From Nocardioides massiliensis (GTDB lineage: Bacteria > Actinomycetota > Actinomycetes > Propionibacteriales > Nocardioidaceae), in assembly GCF_030811215.1 (NCBI RefSeq), contig NZ_JAUSQM010000001.1, forward strand, positions 3,720,001 through 3,784,000: 64,000 nt of DNA. Direction: 5' to 3'. Position numbers and translations under genes: made by a program. This document shows positions 18,137 to 27,462 of this stretch, one piece after another. Numbering within the stretch: position 1 is the first letter of the stretch; each line of letters starts with the position of its first letter. Under the pieces are notes generated by a model. That model searched no databases, was not told the origin of the DNA, and worked only from the letters and a program-made list of their open reading frames with translations.

Positions 18137-19288
18137 GTGGTCCTCGGCCTCGCCGCCGTGGTCCTCCCGCTCGTCGCGATCACCGCCGTCGCGCTCGTGG
18201 TCCTCTGGCCCAGCGGCGACGTCGAACGACCGGAGGGCTACGAGCGACCCGAACGGGTGACCGGCACGGTCGAGGCCCTCCAGCCCTGCTCCCCCGAGCT
18301 GGCCGACGTGGTCGGCCAGGGCGCGTCGGGCACGTGCACCTCGACCCGGGTGCGACTCGACGCGAACGCCGAGCACACCGGCGCCTCGGCCGGAGACGTC
18401 GTCGAGGCGCCGCTGCCGATGGGCACCGGCGCACCCCGCGTCGAGGCGGGTGACGACGTCGTCCTGTTCCACTCCCCCGGTGGTCTCGAGGCGGTGCAGT
18501 GGTCGATCGCCGACTTCGACCGCTCCACGCCCATGTATCTGCTCATCGCGCTCTTCGCGGTCGCGGTGGTGGCGTTGTCGCGGTGGCGCGGGGTCGCCTC
18601 GCTGCTGAGCCTCACGGCGTCGCTAGCGCTGGTGATCTGGTTCGTCCTGCCCAACCTGCTCGAGGGGCGTTCGCCGCTGCTCGTGGCGATCGTGGCGGCC
18701 TCCGGCGTCATGGTCGTGACGCTCTACCTCGGGCACGGCATCCGGGCGGTCACGTCCGTGGCGTTCATCGGCACGCTGCTCTCGCTCGTGCTGGCCGGGG
18801 TGCTCGGCGCGTACTTCTCGGCGGCTGCGCAGTTCACCGGCTTCAGCAACGAGTCGGTCACCTTCCTCAGCGCGTTGCGGGAGGACCTCGACTACGAGGG
18901 CCTGATCCTGGCCGGTCTGATCATCGGTGCGCTCGGCGTGCTCGACGACGTGACCGTGACCCAGGCGGCGGCGGTGTGGGAGCTGCGCGCTGCGGACCCG
19001 ACGGCCTCGCGACGACGCGTCTTCCGGGCCGCCATGCGCATCGGCCGCTCACACGTGACGGCGGCGGTCAACACGCTGTGTCTCGCCTACGCCTCCTCGA
19101 TGCTCCCGCTGCTGCTCCTGCTGAGCCTGACGTCCTCGGACTTCGGCAGTGCGTTGTTGTCGGACGGGATCGGCCAGGAGGTGCTGCGCGGCCTCGTCGG
19201 GAGTCTCGGCATCGTCGCCGCCGTGCCGATCACGACCGCCATCGCCGTCCTCATCGCCGGACGCCCGGGCCTAGACTCCGAGCGATGA
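18137..19288 (+). CDS. YibE/F-family multipass membrane protein
   Basis: A protein of 383 residues with about eight membrane helices. The first helix is followed by an extracytoplasmic domain (about 30-130); the membrane block contains [18 protein letters not shown] and a conserved [13 protein letters not shown], which marks YibE/F. The start is doubtful: GTG 18137 lacks a ribosome site, and the in-frame stretch upstream (18062-18136) encodes a His-rich leader like that common in this family but offers only CTG. Its stop overlaps the aroA ATG (ATGA). Confidence 0.88.
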   Translation: MVLGLAAVVLPLVAITAVALVVLWPSGDVERPEGYERPERVTGTVEALQPCSPELADVVGQGASGTCTSTRVRLDANAEHTGASAGDVVEAPLPMGTGAPRVEAGDDVVLFHSPGGLEAVQWSIADFDRSTPMYLLIALFAVAVVALSRWRGVASLLSLTASLALVIWFVLPNLLEGRSPLLVAIVAASGVMVVTLYLGHGIRAVTSVAFIGTLLSLVLAGVLGAYFSAAAQFTGFSNESVTFLSALREDLDYEGLILAGLIIGALGVLDDVTVTQAAAVWELRAADPTASRRRVFRAAMRIGRSHVTAAVNTLCLAYASSMLPLLLLLSLTSSDFGSALLSDGIGQEVLRGLVGSLGIVAAVPITTAIAVLIAGRPGLDSER

Positions 19289-20562
19289 CTCCTGCCGATC
19301 ACCGCGACACGTGGCCGGCGCCGTACGCCGCGGCGCCGGTGGTCGCCGACGTCCGCCTGCCGGGCTCGAAGTCGCTCACCAACCGTGCCCTCGTGCTCGC
19401 CGCGCTCGCCGATCGCCCGTCCGTGCTGCGCGCCGCCCTGCACTCCCGCGACACCCAACTGATGGCCGCGGCTCTGACCGCGCTCGGTGCCGAGGTGGAC
19501 AGCGCGGGCGCCGACTGGACCGTGACGCCGGGTGCGTGGCGCGGTGACGTCGACGTCGACTGCGGGCTCGCCGGCACCGTGATGCGGTTCGTGCCGGCCC
19601 TCGCCGCACTGTCCTCCGGCCCGGTCCGCTTCGACGGCGACCCGCACGCCCGGACGCGGCCGATGGGCGCGGTGCTCGGCGGTCTGCGCGACCTCGGGGT
19701 CGACGTCGACGACGACCGACGCGGGACGCTGCCGTTCGTCGTCCACGGCACAGGTGCGGTCAAGGGCGGCTCGGTCACGATCGACGCGTCGTCCTCGAGC
19801 CAGTTCGTGTCCGCCCTCCTGCTGGCCGCTCCGGCGTACGACGAGGGCGTGGACGTGCGCCACGAGGGCGGACCGCTGCCGTCGCTGCCCCACATCGACA
19901 TGACGGTCGCGTGCCTGCGCGAGCGTGGCGTCGAGGTCGACGACAGCGAGCCTGCCCGGTGGCGCGTCGCGCCCGGTCCGGTGACCGCGCTCGACACCGT
20001 CATCGAGCCCGACCTGTCGAACGCCGGACCGTTCCTGGCGCTCGCGGCCGCGACCCGCGGGTCGGTGCTGGTGCGCGACTGGCCGGCCACGACGACCCAG
20101 GCCGGCGACGCCTGGCGCGACCTCCTCGTGCAGCTCGGTGCCGAGGTGAGCGTCGAGGCCGACGGCCTGCGCGTGACGGGTCGCGAGCTGCACGGCATCG
20201 ATGTGAACCTGCACGACGTCGGTGAGCTGACCCCGGTGGTCGCCGCGCTCTGCGCATTGGCGGACTCCCCCTCGGTGCTGCGCGGGGTGGCCCACATCCG
20301 CGGTCACGAGACCGATCGGCTCAAGGCGCTGGCCACCGAGATCAACCGCCTCGGGGGCGAGGTCACCGAGACCGACGACGGCCTGCGGATCCGGCCTGCT
20401 CGGCTGCACGGGGGCACGTTCCGCACGTACGCCGACCACCGCATGGCGCATGCCGCGGTCGTGCTCGGCGCCGCCGTCCCCGACGTACGGGTCGAGGACA
20501 TCGCGACCACCAGCAAGACCTTCCCGGACTTCGCCGGGACGTGGGCGGGCATGTTCGCGTGA
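19285..20562 (+). CDS. aroA: 3-phosphoshikimate 1-carboxyvinyltransferase (EPSP synthase)
   Basis: This shikimate-pathway enzyme joins phosphoenolpyruvate to shikimate-3-phosphate. At 425 residues it is a normal length. [17 protein letters not shown] carries the shikimate-phosphate-binding Lys and Ser, [10 protein letters not shown] and ARTRPM contact PEP, and [14 protein letters not shown] near the end is the second signature. In place of the textbook NAGTA stretch it has [10 protein letters not shown], as many actinobacterial AroA enzymes do. It is coupled to yibEF upstream and rsgA downstream. Confidence 0.97.
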   Translation: MTPADHRDTWPAPYAAAPVVADVRLPGSKSLTNRALVLAALADRPSVLRAALHSRDTQLMAAALTALGAEVDSAGADWTVTPGAWRGDVDVDCGLAGTVMRFVPALAALSSGPVRFDGDPHARTRPMGAVLGGLRDLGVDVDDDRRGTLPFVVHGTGAVKGGSVTIDASSSSQFVSALLLAAPAYDEGVDVRHEGGPLPSLPHIDMTVACLRERGVEVDDSEPARWRVAPGPVTALDTVIEPDLSNAGPFLALAAATRGSVLVRDWPATTTQAGDAWRDLLVQLGAEVSVEADGLRVTGRELHGIDVNLHDVGELTPVVAALCALADSPSVLRGVAHIRGHETDRLKALATEINRLGGEVTETDDGLRIRPARLHGGTFRTYADHRMAHAAVVLGAAVPDVRVEDIATTSKTFPDFAGTWAGMFA

Positions 20563-21554
20563 GCCCGCGGTTCGACGCCCACGACCCGGAGAGCTACGAG
20601 CGCCCGCGTCGCCGTACGCGCCCCCGCACCAAGGACCGGCCCAGCTACGACGACGCCGTGCCGGCGCGGGTGACCACCGTCGACCGCGGCCGCTACACGT
20701 GCCTGCTCGACGACGGCACGGTTGTCACCGCGATGAAGGCCCGCCCGTTGGGCCGCAAGGCCGTCGTCGTCGGTGACCGCGTTCGCCTGGTCGCGGACAC
20801 CACCGGGGCCGAGGGCACACTGGCGCGCATCGCGTTGGTCGACGAGCGCACCACCGTCCTGCGCCGCAGCGCGGACGACGACGACCCCGTTGAGCGGGTG
20901 ATCGTCTCCAACGTCGACCAGCTGGTGGTCGTCGCGGCCCTCGCCGACCCCGAGCCGCGCCCCCGGCTCATCGACCGCGCGATCGTGGCGGCGTACGACG
21001 CAGGGATGGATCCGCTGCTCTGCCTCACCAAGCCGGACCTCGCCGACCCCGAGACGCTGCTGGAGATCTACCGCCCGCTCGACGTGCCGTGGGTGGTGAC
21101 CCGCGCCGGCACCGAGCTCAGCGACCTGCGCGAGCGCCTGGCCGGCCGCACGAGCGTGCTCATCGGCCACAGCGGCGTCGGCAAGTCGACCCTGGTCAAC
21201 GGTCTGGTGCCTGGCGCGGCCCGCTCGACGGGGCACGTCAACGCCGTCACCGGCCGCGGCCGGCACACCTCGACGTCGGCGATCATGCTGGAGCTGCCCG
21301 GCGGTGACGGGTGGATCGTCGACACCCCCGGCATCCGGTCGTTCGGCCTCGCCCACGTCGACGCCGAGCGGCTCATCGACTTCTTCCCGGACCTCGAGGT
21401 CCACACGGATGCCTGCTCCCGCGGTTGTGGGCACGGGTACGACGCCCCGGAGTGCGGCCTCGACGAGGCGCTGGCCGCGGGTGACACCACGCCAGGGCGG
21501 GTCGACTCGTTCCGGCGGCTGCTCGCGAGCCGCGAACGCGCCGAGGGGGACTGA
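20559..21554 (+). CDS. rsgA: Ribosome small-subunit-dependent GTPase RsgA
   Basis: A GTPase that helps mature the 30S subunit. The 331 residues run from an N-terminal OB domain to a circularly permuted GTPase (G4 TKPD, G1 [10 protein letters not shown]3 DTPG) and a C-terminal zinc finger ([15 protein letters not shown]). The GTG start overlaps the aroA stop, so an ATG seven codons earlier, inside aroA, is not preferred. aroA-rsgA adjacency is conserved in actinobacteria. Confidence 0.96.
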   Translation: MSPRFDAHDPESYERPRRRTRPRTKDRPSYDDAVPARVTTVDRGRYTCLLDDGTVVTAMKARPLGRKAVVVGDRVRLVADTTGAEGTLARIALVDERTTVLRRSADDDDPVERVIVSNVDQLVVVAALADPEPRPRLIDRAIVAAYDAGMDPLLCLTKPDLADPETLLEIYRPLDVPWVVTRAGTELSDLRERLAGRTSVLIGHSGVGKSTLVNGLVPGAARSTGHVNAVTGRGRHTSTSAIMLELPGGDGWIVDTPGIRSFGLAHVDAERLIDFFPDLEVHTDACSRGCGHGYDAPECGLDEALAAGDTTPGRVDSFRRLLASRERAEGD

Positions 21555-21588
21555 GCATCCGGGCGTGTCGGCCGCTACGGTGACCCGC

Positions 21589-22479
21589 ATGGCCTCTGGT
21601 GACCGTGCTCCGGACTACACCGACGACCTGCGCCTCGCGCACGTCCTGGCCGACGACGCGGACTCCCTGACCGGTCACCGGTTCAAGGCACTCGACCTGC
21701 ACGTCGCCCGCAAGCCCGACCTCACACCGGTCACCGACGCCGACCGCGCCGTCGAGGAGGGGATCCGCCGTACTCTCTCCCGCGCCCGGCCGCGGGACGC
21801 CGTCACCGGCGAGGAGCACGGCACGACCGGCAGCGGCTCGCGCCGCTGGATCGTGGACCCGATCGACGGGACCAAGAACTTCGTGCGGGGCGTGCCCGTC
21901 TGGGCGACGCTGATCGCGCTGGCCGTCGACGACGAGGTCGTCGTCGGTGTCGTCTCGGCTCCGCAGCTCAACCGGCGCTGGTGGGCGTCGAAGGGTGGGG
22001 GGGCGTGGACCGGCCGCTCGTTGCTGCGCGCCACGGCCTGCCGCGTCTCCGACGTCGACGACCTCGCCGACGCGTCGTTCTCCTACTCCTCCCTCACCGG
22101 GTGGGAGCAGGCCGGACAGCTGCAGGACTTCCTCGCGCTGAGCCGGCGCTGCTGGCGGACCCGGGCGTACGGCGACTTCTGGTCCTACATGCTCGTGGCC
22201 GAGGGTGCGGTCGACATCGCCGCGGAGCCCGAGCTGGAGACCTACGACATGGCGGCGCTCGACGTGATCGTGCGCGAGGCCGGGGGGACGTTCACCTCCC
22301 TGGCGGGCACGCCGGGGCCGTGGGGCGGCAACGCAGTGGCGACCAACGGCCGGTTGCACGACCAGGCGCTCTCCTACCTCGGCGCGGTGCCGGACGGAGA
22401 CGACCCCGACGTCGTACGCCCCGAGCAGGGTGTGTTGCACGACCTCTCGGCACGTCGGCGCAGGTCCGAGGACCAGTAG
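21589..22479 (+). CDS. hisN: Inositol-monophosphatase-family histidinol-phosphatase
   Basis: A 296-residue FIG/IMPase-family phosphatase. The metal-binding motifs are visible: GEEHG, WIVDPIDGTKNFVRG (the DPIDGT signature) and, near the C-terminus, YDMAALDVIVREAGG. In actinobacteria this gene beside aroA and rsgA encodes the histidinol-phosphatase of histidine biosynthesis. Inositol phosphatase activity cannot be excluded by sequence alone. It starts 34 bases after rsgA. Confidence 0.93.
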   Translation: MASGDRAPDYTDDLRLAHVLADDADSLTGHRFKALDLHVARKPDLTPVTDADRAVEEGIRRTLSRARPRDAVTGEEHGTTGSGSRRWIVDPIDGTKNFVRGVPVWATLIALAVDDEVVVGVVSAPQLNRRWWASKGGGAWTGRSLLRATACRVSDVDDLADASFSYSSLTGWEQAGQLQDFLALSRRCWRTRAYGDFWSYMLVAEGAVDIAAEPELETYDMAALDVIVREAGGTFTSLAGTPGPWGGNAVATNGRLHDQALSYLGAVPDGDDPDVVRPEQGVLHDLSARRRRSEDQ

Positions 22480-22548
22480 GCGGCCAGCCCCTTCTCAGTT
22501 CCGGTTTGCGTGGGTACCGTCGGAATCTGCCGACCAGCGAGGTGTCCC

Positions 22549-22983
22549 ATGCGCATCCACGACGTGCTCCAAGCCAAGGCGATCTCCGAGGTCATCACGG
22601 TCGGCCCCGACGCCGGCGTACGGGACCTGCTCGCGCTCCTCGCCGAGCACAACGTCGGTGCGCTGATCGTCAGCGCCGACGGCACCTCGCTCGACGGCAT
22701 CGTCAGCGAGCGTGACATCGTCCGACACCTGCACCACGACGGCACGGTGGTCAACAACACCGTCGGCGCGATCATGACGGCCGTCGTGCAGACCTGCACT
22801 CCCGACACGACCGTCGACGAGCTGATGGCGACGATGACCTCGATGCGCATCCGCCACGTGCCCGTCGTCGAGGACGGCGCGCTCGTCGGCATCGTCAGCA
22901 TCGGGGACGTGGTCAAGCACAAGATCGACCGGCTCGAGTTCGAACGCGACCAGCTCGACTCCTACGTCAACCAGGGCGCCTGA
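22549..22983 (+). CDS. Tandem CBS-domain protein
   Basis: A 144-residue protein of two CBS domains (about 1-60 and 70-130), each with the typical D-G-x-x-x-G-I-V-[ST] turn (SLDGIVSERDIV, ALVGIVSIGDVV). Such stand-alone pairs bind adenosine nucleotides. The partner or target is unknown. The ATG (MRIHDVLQAKA) is preferred over an upstream GTG because it starts right at the domain; GAGGTG lies seven bases before it. Confidence 0.92.
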   Translation: MRIHDVLQAKAISEVITVGPDAGVRDLLALLAEHNVGALIVSADGTSLDGIVSERDIVRHLHHDGTVVNNTVGAIMTAVVQTCTPDTTVDELMATMTSMRIRHVPVVEDGALVGIVSIGDVVKHKIDRLEFERDQLDSYVNQGA

Positions 22984-23004
22984 CGGGCTTCGGGCATGCC
23001 GGCG

Positions 23005-23063
23005 CGCCCGCGCGGGTCCTGGTCGGTCGAGCTGCTCATTGCTGGTCGAGACCCGCGCGGGCG
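23005..23063. repeat. Long-stem inverted repeat with TGGTCGAG motif
   Basis: Perfect 14-bp arms, CGCCCGCGCGGGTC at 23005-23018 and its complement at 23050-23063, enclose a 31-base loop that contains TGGTCGGTCGAG and TGGTCGA. It lies between the convergent CBS and HNH genes and may work as a terminator. The TGGTCGAG core matches interspersed palindromic elements common in Nocardioides genomes. Confidence 0.7.
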
Positions 23064-23077
23064 TCGGGGCGGGATCG

Positions 23078-24547
23078 CTAGGTCGGTGGGTCGGTGCCGC
23101 CGGGTCCGGCGACGTACTCGATGAGGAAGTCGTGGAGGTAGATCTCCATGGTCGATCGAGCGAAGCGATGTCCTGAGCTTGTCGAAGGGTCGAGATCACG
23201 AGCATCTGATTGGACGAGGTCGTGGCTGTCTCGGACGGGTCGTCCCCACCGGTCCCACCACGCATAGGTGCCGTTTGACCTGCGTTGGTAGGTCCAGCCC
23301 ATGTGGGTCTTGAGCCGGTGATGTGAACGGCATAGCGGAGCCAGATTTCCCAGATGGGTCTGGCCGGGTGGGCCGCCGTCCTCGAGCGGGACGTAGGGGT
23401 CGATGTGGTCGGCGTCGCAGGCTCTGGCGGTGGTGGTGCAGCCGGGGAACACGCAGACCTCATCGCGCAGGATCATCGCTTCGCGCATCCACGCCGGCGG
23501 ATCGTGCTGATCCACGGCTTGGTCGGTGTTGGTGTCGATCACCGGACGCAGGACGATGCGTCCGGATCCGACACCACCCGGACGGGTCAACCACTCGCCC
23601 ATCCGGGCCAGCGTGATGGGTCCGAGCTTCTCGATGCTCGCCCCGTGGTCGACCCCGGCACTGGTCATGGTGGCGAGATCACTCAGTGAGCAGTGGACGT
23701 AGATGTTCGCGACCCGGCTCGTCGTGCCTGGTGTCTTGGTCTTCGTTGTGCCGTGCGAGCCGGTGTCGGGGAGGGTGCCGTTGAGGAAGTCCATCGCGAG
23801 CTGGGGGTCGAGCAGCGTCCCGACGGCCTTGGCGCGGCGGGCCTGGTGGTCGTCGGTGTCTCCTGCGGCCTTCAGTCCTGCGGCGATGGTGTCGAGGGTC
23901 TGGTCCAACAGCTCGGCATCGGGTGCGTCGAGGGTCATGTGCACCCCACGCAACAGGCCTTGGCAGGTGTCGGGGTCGAGCCAGACCCCGCGGCCGTCCT
24001 GGCGGCGTTGCTCGCGTTGGGCGAAGAGTTCGGTGTCGAACTTCTTGATTGCCTCATCGACGAGCTGCGGGGCGGCGTTGTTGGGCTTGCGCTTCTGCAG
24101 GCGGTGCGTCAGCTGCGCATCGACCCAGGTTGCGCCCTCGAAGCTCAGCGTGCGGGTCTCCTTGGCCACGGCCCGGACCCGCCACGCTTCGGTCTTGCCC
24201 TCGACCATCTGCGCCCACAGGCGCGGAAGGCGGTGGGCGATCTCGATCGCGTCTCCGAGCAGCTGGCGGGCGGACTGCAACGGCATGCGCAGGTGTCCGG
24301 AGAGCTCGCTGGCGGCGTACTCGCTCAGGATCGGTGCGCCCTCACCCGCGAGCGCCACCATCCGCTCGGGGTCGTGGCGGAACGCTTTCGTGGCCTCGGC
24401 CAGGGTGCCGGCTTCGTAGAGGCCGGCGAGGTGGTTGGCGATGAGCAGGTCGTCGACGTCGAGGCGGTCGCGCGTGGCGCGGTTGGAGCGCAGCGTTTCC
24501 CAGGCTTCGGCTTTGCCGAAGTTCTCCAGGTCGCCTCGATCGAGCAT
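23078..24547 (-). CDS. DUF222/13E12-family HNH endonuclease protein
   Basis: About 489 residues. The N-terminal DUF222 helical region spans about 1-290, and the HNH nuclease motif lies near the C-terminus: CVFPGC...ACDADHIDPY...GNLAPLCRSHHRLKTH, with zinc cysteines, catalytic His and an HH pair. These genes are multicopy in actinobacteria and often lie with mobile repeats; the role is unproven. I start at ATG 24547 because the open frame upstream of 24585 is made of palindromic repeats; this start has a weak ribosome site. A repeat element (23147-23196) is read in frame near the C-terminus. Confidence 0.85.
   Translation of the reverse strand: MLDRGDLENFGKAEAWETLRSNRATRDRLDVDDLLIANHLAGLYEAGTLAEATKAFRHDPERMVALAGEGAPILSEYAASELSGHLRMPLQSARQLLGDAIEIAHRLPRLWAQMVEGKTEAWRVRAVAKETRTLSFEGATWVDAQLTHRLQKRKPNNAAPQLVDEAIKKFDTELFAQREQRRQDGRGVWLDPDTCQGLLRGVHMTLDAPDAELLDQTLDTIAAGLKAAGDTDDHQARRAKAVGTLLDPQLAMDFLNGTLPDTGSHGTTKTKTPGTTSRVANIYVHCSLSDLATMTSAGVDHGASIEKLGPITLARMGEWLTRPGGVGSGRIVLRPVIDTNTDQAVDQHDPPAWMREAMILRDEVCVFPGCTTTARACDADHIDPYVPLEDGGPPGQTHLGNLAPLCRSHHRLKTHMGWTYQRRSNGTYAWWDRWGRPVRDSHDLVQSDARDLDPSTSSGHRFARSTMEIYLHDFLIEYVAGPGGTDPPT
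23147..23196. repeat. Interspersed palindromic element inside the HNH gene
   Basis: A 50-base element whose minus strand contains CTTCGACAAGCTCAGGAC and TCGCTTCGCTCGATCGACC, a sequence I recognise as a common interspersed element of high-GC genomes. It is read in frame as DLDPSTSSGHRFARSTM near the end of the HNH protein, adding about 17 residues without breaking the gene. Confidence 0.75.
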
Positions 24548-24586
24548 GGTCTTAGTGAAACAGGCGGCGCCGACAGTCACCCTGGC

Positions 24587-24725
24587 CTCGATACACCGGT
24601 CACCGGGTTGGTCGAGTGCCGCGAACGAAGTGAGTGGTGTATCGAGACCCCCATGGTTGAGCGGGAACGCCACCCCCACGAGTCTCGATACACCGGTCTC
24701 GGCCAGCGCCTCGACCGGCACTCGA
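24587..24725. repeat. REP-like cluster of CTCGATACACC palindromes
   Basis: CTCGATACACC at 24587-24597 pairs with GGTGTATCGAG at 24636-24646, with GGTTGGTCGAGTGCCGCGAACG between them. Another CTCGATACACCGG copy starts at 24684, followed by CACTCGACCA at 24717-24726. This is a tandem of repetitive extragenic palindromes between the HNH gene and the PH-domain gene. It makes the upstream open frame of the HNH gene look longer than it is. No other gene is seen in this 205-base gap. Confidence 0.8.
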
Positions 24726-24752
24726 CCACCTCACTACGGCCGCGAACCGCTC

Positions 24753-25220
24753 CTAGTCGGACTCGTACGGGTACCCGTGCGCGGTGAAGGCCTCGCGGAC
24801 GGCGTCCTTGCTGGCCTCGACCTTCTTGGCGAACAGCACGCGGCCCTCGCGCCCGTCGATGTGGACCTTGCCGCCGTCGCGGTGGACCCCGGTGATCTCG
24901 CTGCGGGCGAGGGTGCGGCGGTCGGAGCCGTGGGTGATGACCACGGCGTCAGGACCGATCTCGAGGCGGTACTCGTCCTCCACGACGACGACGGCGAGGA
25001 CCAGGCCGAGGAGGAGACCGACGGCCGGACGCGCGACGTGCATCCACGGGTCGTCGAGGCCACCCATCCAGCTCAACGCGTCGCCGAACGGCACGAACGG
25101 GAGGTCGGCCAGCCACTGCGCGACCCATGGCGTCACGCCGAGCAGGATCGCGCCACCGAGGCTGAAGAGCACGAAGATCCAGATACGGTCCTCGCGGGTG
25201 TAGCCGAGGGTCGTGGTCAC
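24753..25220 (-). CDS. Membrane protein with PH-like domain (YqeB-like)
   Basis: A 155-residue protein with two membrane segments (IWIFVLFSLGGAILLGVTP and VGLLLGLVLAVVV) followed by a small beta-rich cytoplasmic domain (EYRLEIGPDAVVITHGSDRRTLARSEITGV) resembling the PH-like domain of YqeB-type proteins. The function is unknown. The GTG start is the only one that includes the full first helix. It is divergent from the FKBP gene. Confidence 0.78.
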   Translation of the reverse strand: MTTTLGYTREDRIWIFVLFSLGGAILLGVTPWVAQWLADLPFVPFGDALSWMGGLDDPWMHVARPAVGLLLGLVLAVVVVEDEYRLEIGPDAVVITHGSDRRTLARSEITGVHRDGGKVHIDGREGRVLFAKKVEASKDAVREAFTAHGYPYESD

Positions 25221-25278
25221 CCCGGCAGGCTAGACCCCGCGACGGCGCGCCGCATCCGGGAGCCCGTAGGGTCGAGAT

Positions 25279-25647
25279 ATGAGCGAGAAGCCTGAGATCG
25301 ACTTCCCCGGCGAGGTCCCCTCCGACCTGGTCATCACCGACATCACCGAGGGCGACGGACCCGTCGCCGCGGCCGGCCAGACGGTGCGCGTGCACTACGT
25401 CGGCGTCGCGCACTCCACCGGCGAGGAGTTCGACGCCAGCTACAACCGCGGCGAGCCGCTGACCTTCCGCCTCGGCATCGGCCAGGTCATCAGCGGCTGG
25501 GACACCGGCGTGCAGGGCATGAAGGTCGGCGGGCGGCGCCAGCTCGTCATCCCGCCGCACCTCGGGTACGGCGATCGCGGCGCGGGCGGCGTGATCAAGC
25601 CCGGCGAGACGCTGATCTTCGTCGTCGACCTGCTCGCGGTCAGCTGA
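25279..25647 (+). CDS. FKBP-type peptidyl-prolyl isomerase
   Basis: A 122-residue single-domain FKBP with no signal peptide, therefore cytoplasmic. VHYVGVAHSTGEEFDASYNRGEPLTFRLG, VISGWDTGVQGMKVGGRRQLVIPPHLGYG and the closing LIFVVDLLAV carry the active-site aromatic and hydrophobic residues. It should speed proline cis-trans isomerisation during folding. Confidence 0.95.
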   Translation: MSEKPEIDFPGEVPSDLVITDITEGDGPVAAAGQTVRVHYVGVAHSTGEEFDASYNRGEPLTFRLGIGQVISGWDTGVQGMKVGGRRQLVIPPHLGYGDRGAGGVIKPGETLIFVVDLLAVS

Positions 25648-25653
25648 CCTGAC

Positions 25654-25890
25654 CTACCAGGGGAGGTCGTCTGCGACCGGTCCGGCCGTGACCCGCACGA
25701 CCTCCCCGCCCAACTGGACCTCGTCACCGGGCCGCAGCTGCCGCCCGCGACGGGTCTCCACCTCGCCGTTGACCTGGACCTGGCCGTCCGCGATGACCTG
25801 CTTGGCGTCCGCGCCGGCGTCCACGAGGTCGGCGAGCTTGAGGAACTGCCCCAGGCGGATCGACTCGTCACGCAACCCCACGTCTCGCAT
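25654..25890 (-). CDS. S4 RNA-binding domain protein (YbcJ/YaaA-like)
   Basis: A 78-residue stand-alone S4 domain: IRLGQFLKLADLVDAGADAK, VIADGQVQVNGEVETRRGRQLRPGDEV. The pattern of Arg and Gly matches the YbcJ-like group thought to bind rRNA. It converges on the FKBP gene with six bases between the stops. No operon partner. Confidence 0.9.
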   Translation of the reverse strand: MRDVGLRDESIRLGQFLKLADLVDAGADAKQVIADGQVQVNGEVETRRGRQLRPGDEVQLGGEVVRVTAGPVADDLPW

Positions 25891-25952
25891 GTCTCGACTC
25901 TAGCGACGCGAAATCCGGTTGCCGCAGCCCGCCGCCCGCGCCAGTCTCGTCC

Positions 25953-26132
25953 GGTGTTCATCCGACGAGAGATCCGGCCTACTACACGCGGTTCGGCTTC
26001 GTCCCCGCGAGCTCGTTGAGCATCACGGCTCCGGATCCCGCGTGGGGCGACTACTTCCAAGCCCGGCCGCTGACGGCGTACGACGGTCGCGGCGGCGCGT
26101 TCCGCTACGCCGCTCCGTTCGACCGGCTGTAG
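25953..26132 (+). pseudogene. Remnant of a GNAT acetyltransferase (C-terminal part only)
   Basis: The frame read from 25971 gives DPAYYTRFGFVPASSLSITAPDPAWGDYFQARPLTAYDG and ends ...FRYAAPFDRL, which is the C-terminal third of a GNAT-type N-acetyltransferase (YxRFGF is the acetyl-CoA site helix end). There is no start codon or upstream domain; the 60 bases before it belong to the S4 gene leader. This is a decayed gene. Confidence 0.7.
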
Positions 26133-26152
26133 CCGCCGGCGTCACGACGCCG

Positions 26153-27409
26153 TCACAGCACCTCGCTGATGGCATGGATCAGCAGACCCACGAGCCCGCC
26201 GACGACGGTGCCGTTGATCCGGATGAACTGCAGGTCGCGCCCGACATGCAGCTCGATCTTGCGCGCCGCCTCGTCGCCGTCCCACTTCTCGATCGTGGTC
26301 GTGATGACAGTCGTCAGCTCGCTGCCGTAGCGCTCGATGGCGAACACCGCCGCGTCCGCGACACGGCGGTCGAACCGCTCGCGCAGCGCTGCGTCGGTCA
26401 CGAGCAGCTCGCCGAACCGCTGCACCTCCGTCAGCGCCCTTCGGCGTACGGCGCCCTCGGGGTCCTCGAGTGCGTCGCGCAGGGCCGTGCGCAAGCCGGT
26501 CCACAACGACAGGCCGCTGTCGACCAGCGCAGGCTGCGCCAGGATCCGCTCCTTGAGTCGCTCCGCACGCTCCTGGGTCTCCGCGTCCTCGAGCAGGTCG
26601 GTTGCGAGCTGGGCGAGCAGGCTGTCGAGGGCGAGCCGTGCCGAGTGCCGCGGGTCGTCGCGGATGTCGGCCATCCACCGCACCGCCTCGGTGTGCAACC
26701 GACGGGTCACCGCGTCGTTGAGCCGTTCGGGGGCCCACCAGGGCGCCCGCTCGGCGATCACGTCGGTGAACGTGTCGCCGTGCAGCGTCAACCAGCGGTA
26801 GCCCTCCTCGACGACCAGGTCGACGAGGCCGTGGTGGGCACCGTCGCGCACCACCTCGGCGAGCAGGCTGCCGGCGACGGGACTGATGGGTTCGCTGCGC
26901 AGCCGCGGAAGGATCGCCTCCTCCACGAGCGCTCGGACGTCGTCGTCGCGGACCTTCGTCAGCCCCAGGTGCACGAGAGTGGCCGCCTCGTCGACCACGC
27001 GGCGCGCGTGCCGCTCCTCGCGCAGCCACCGACCGACGCGCACCGTCACCTCAGCGGACTCGACGCGCTCGCGCACGATGCCGGCGTGCAGGAAGTTCTC
27101 TCCCACGAACTCCTCCAGCCCGCGGCCCAGCATCTCCTTCTTGCGCGGGATGAGGGCGGTGTGCGGGATGGGGATGCCCAGGGGATGGCGGAACAACGCG
27201 GTGACCGCGAACCAGTCGGCGATCGCGCCGACCATCGACGCCTCCGCGGCCGCGTTGACGTAGCCCCACGCGCCGCCGTCACCGTGGGTGAGCACGTAGA
27301 CGATCGCCGCGATCACGAGCAGCGAGCTCGCGACCGCGCGCATCCGGCGCAGGGCGCGCCTGCGCTCCTGCTCCGCTGCGGGGTCCCCCGCGACCAGTGG
27401 TATCGACAT
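26153..27409 (-). CDS. DUF445-family membrane-anchored protein
   Basis: A 418-residue protein of the DUF445/YheB group. One helix at the N-terminus (AVASSLLVIAAIVYVLTHGD) and the family's NAAAEASMVGAIADWFAVTALFRHPLG with PIPHTALIPRKKEMLGRGLEEFV follow. A long helical region contains heptad-like stretches, and a C-terminal segment ends INGTVVGGLVGLLIHAI. The function is unknown. ATG 27409 (MSIPL) is used; a GTG seven codons earlier is possible. Divergent from the nucleotidyltransferase gene. Confidence 0.9.
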   Translation of the reverse strand: MSIPLVAGDPAAEQERRRALRRMRAVASSLLVIAAIVYVLTHGDGGAWGYVNAAAEASMVGAIADWFAVTALFRHPLGIPIPHTALIPRKKEMLGRGLEEFVGENFLHAGIVRERVESAEVTVRVGRWLREERHARRVVDEAATLVHLGLTKVRDDDVRALVEEAILPRLRSEPISPVAGSLLAEVVRDGAHHGLVDLVVEEGYRWLTLHGDTFTDVIAERAPWWAPERLNDAVTRRLHTEAVRWMADIRDDPRHSARLALDSLLAQLATDLLEDAETQERAERLKERILAQPALVDSGLSLWTGLRTALRDALEDPEGAVRRRALTEVQRFGELLVTDAALRERFDRRVADAAVFAIERYGSELTTVITTTIEKWDGDEAARKIELHVGRDLQFIRINGTVVGGLVGLLIHAISEVL

Positions 27410-27462
27410 CGGCGCGAACCTACCGCGCACCTCGCAGCGCCATGCGTGGAAGGATGCGCGCC

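Noticed and set aside
22521-22548. GGAAT upstream of the CBS gene as a SigR promoter
   Set aside because: The bases 18 positions on are TCC, not GTT.
24548-24721. N-terminal extension of the HNH protein
   Set aside because: The extra 58 codons mostly consist of CTCGATACACC palindromes, so they are read-through of repeats, not protein.
26137-26152. CGGCGTC-AC-GACGCCG as a terminator after the GNAT remnant
   Set aside because: The stem is only seven bases with a two-base loop, too tight to count as a terminator with confidence.
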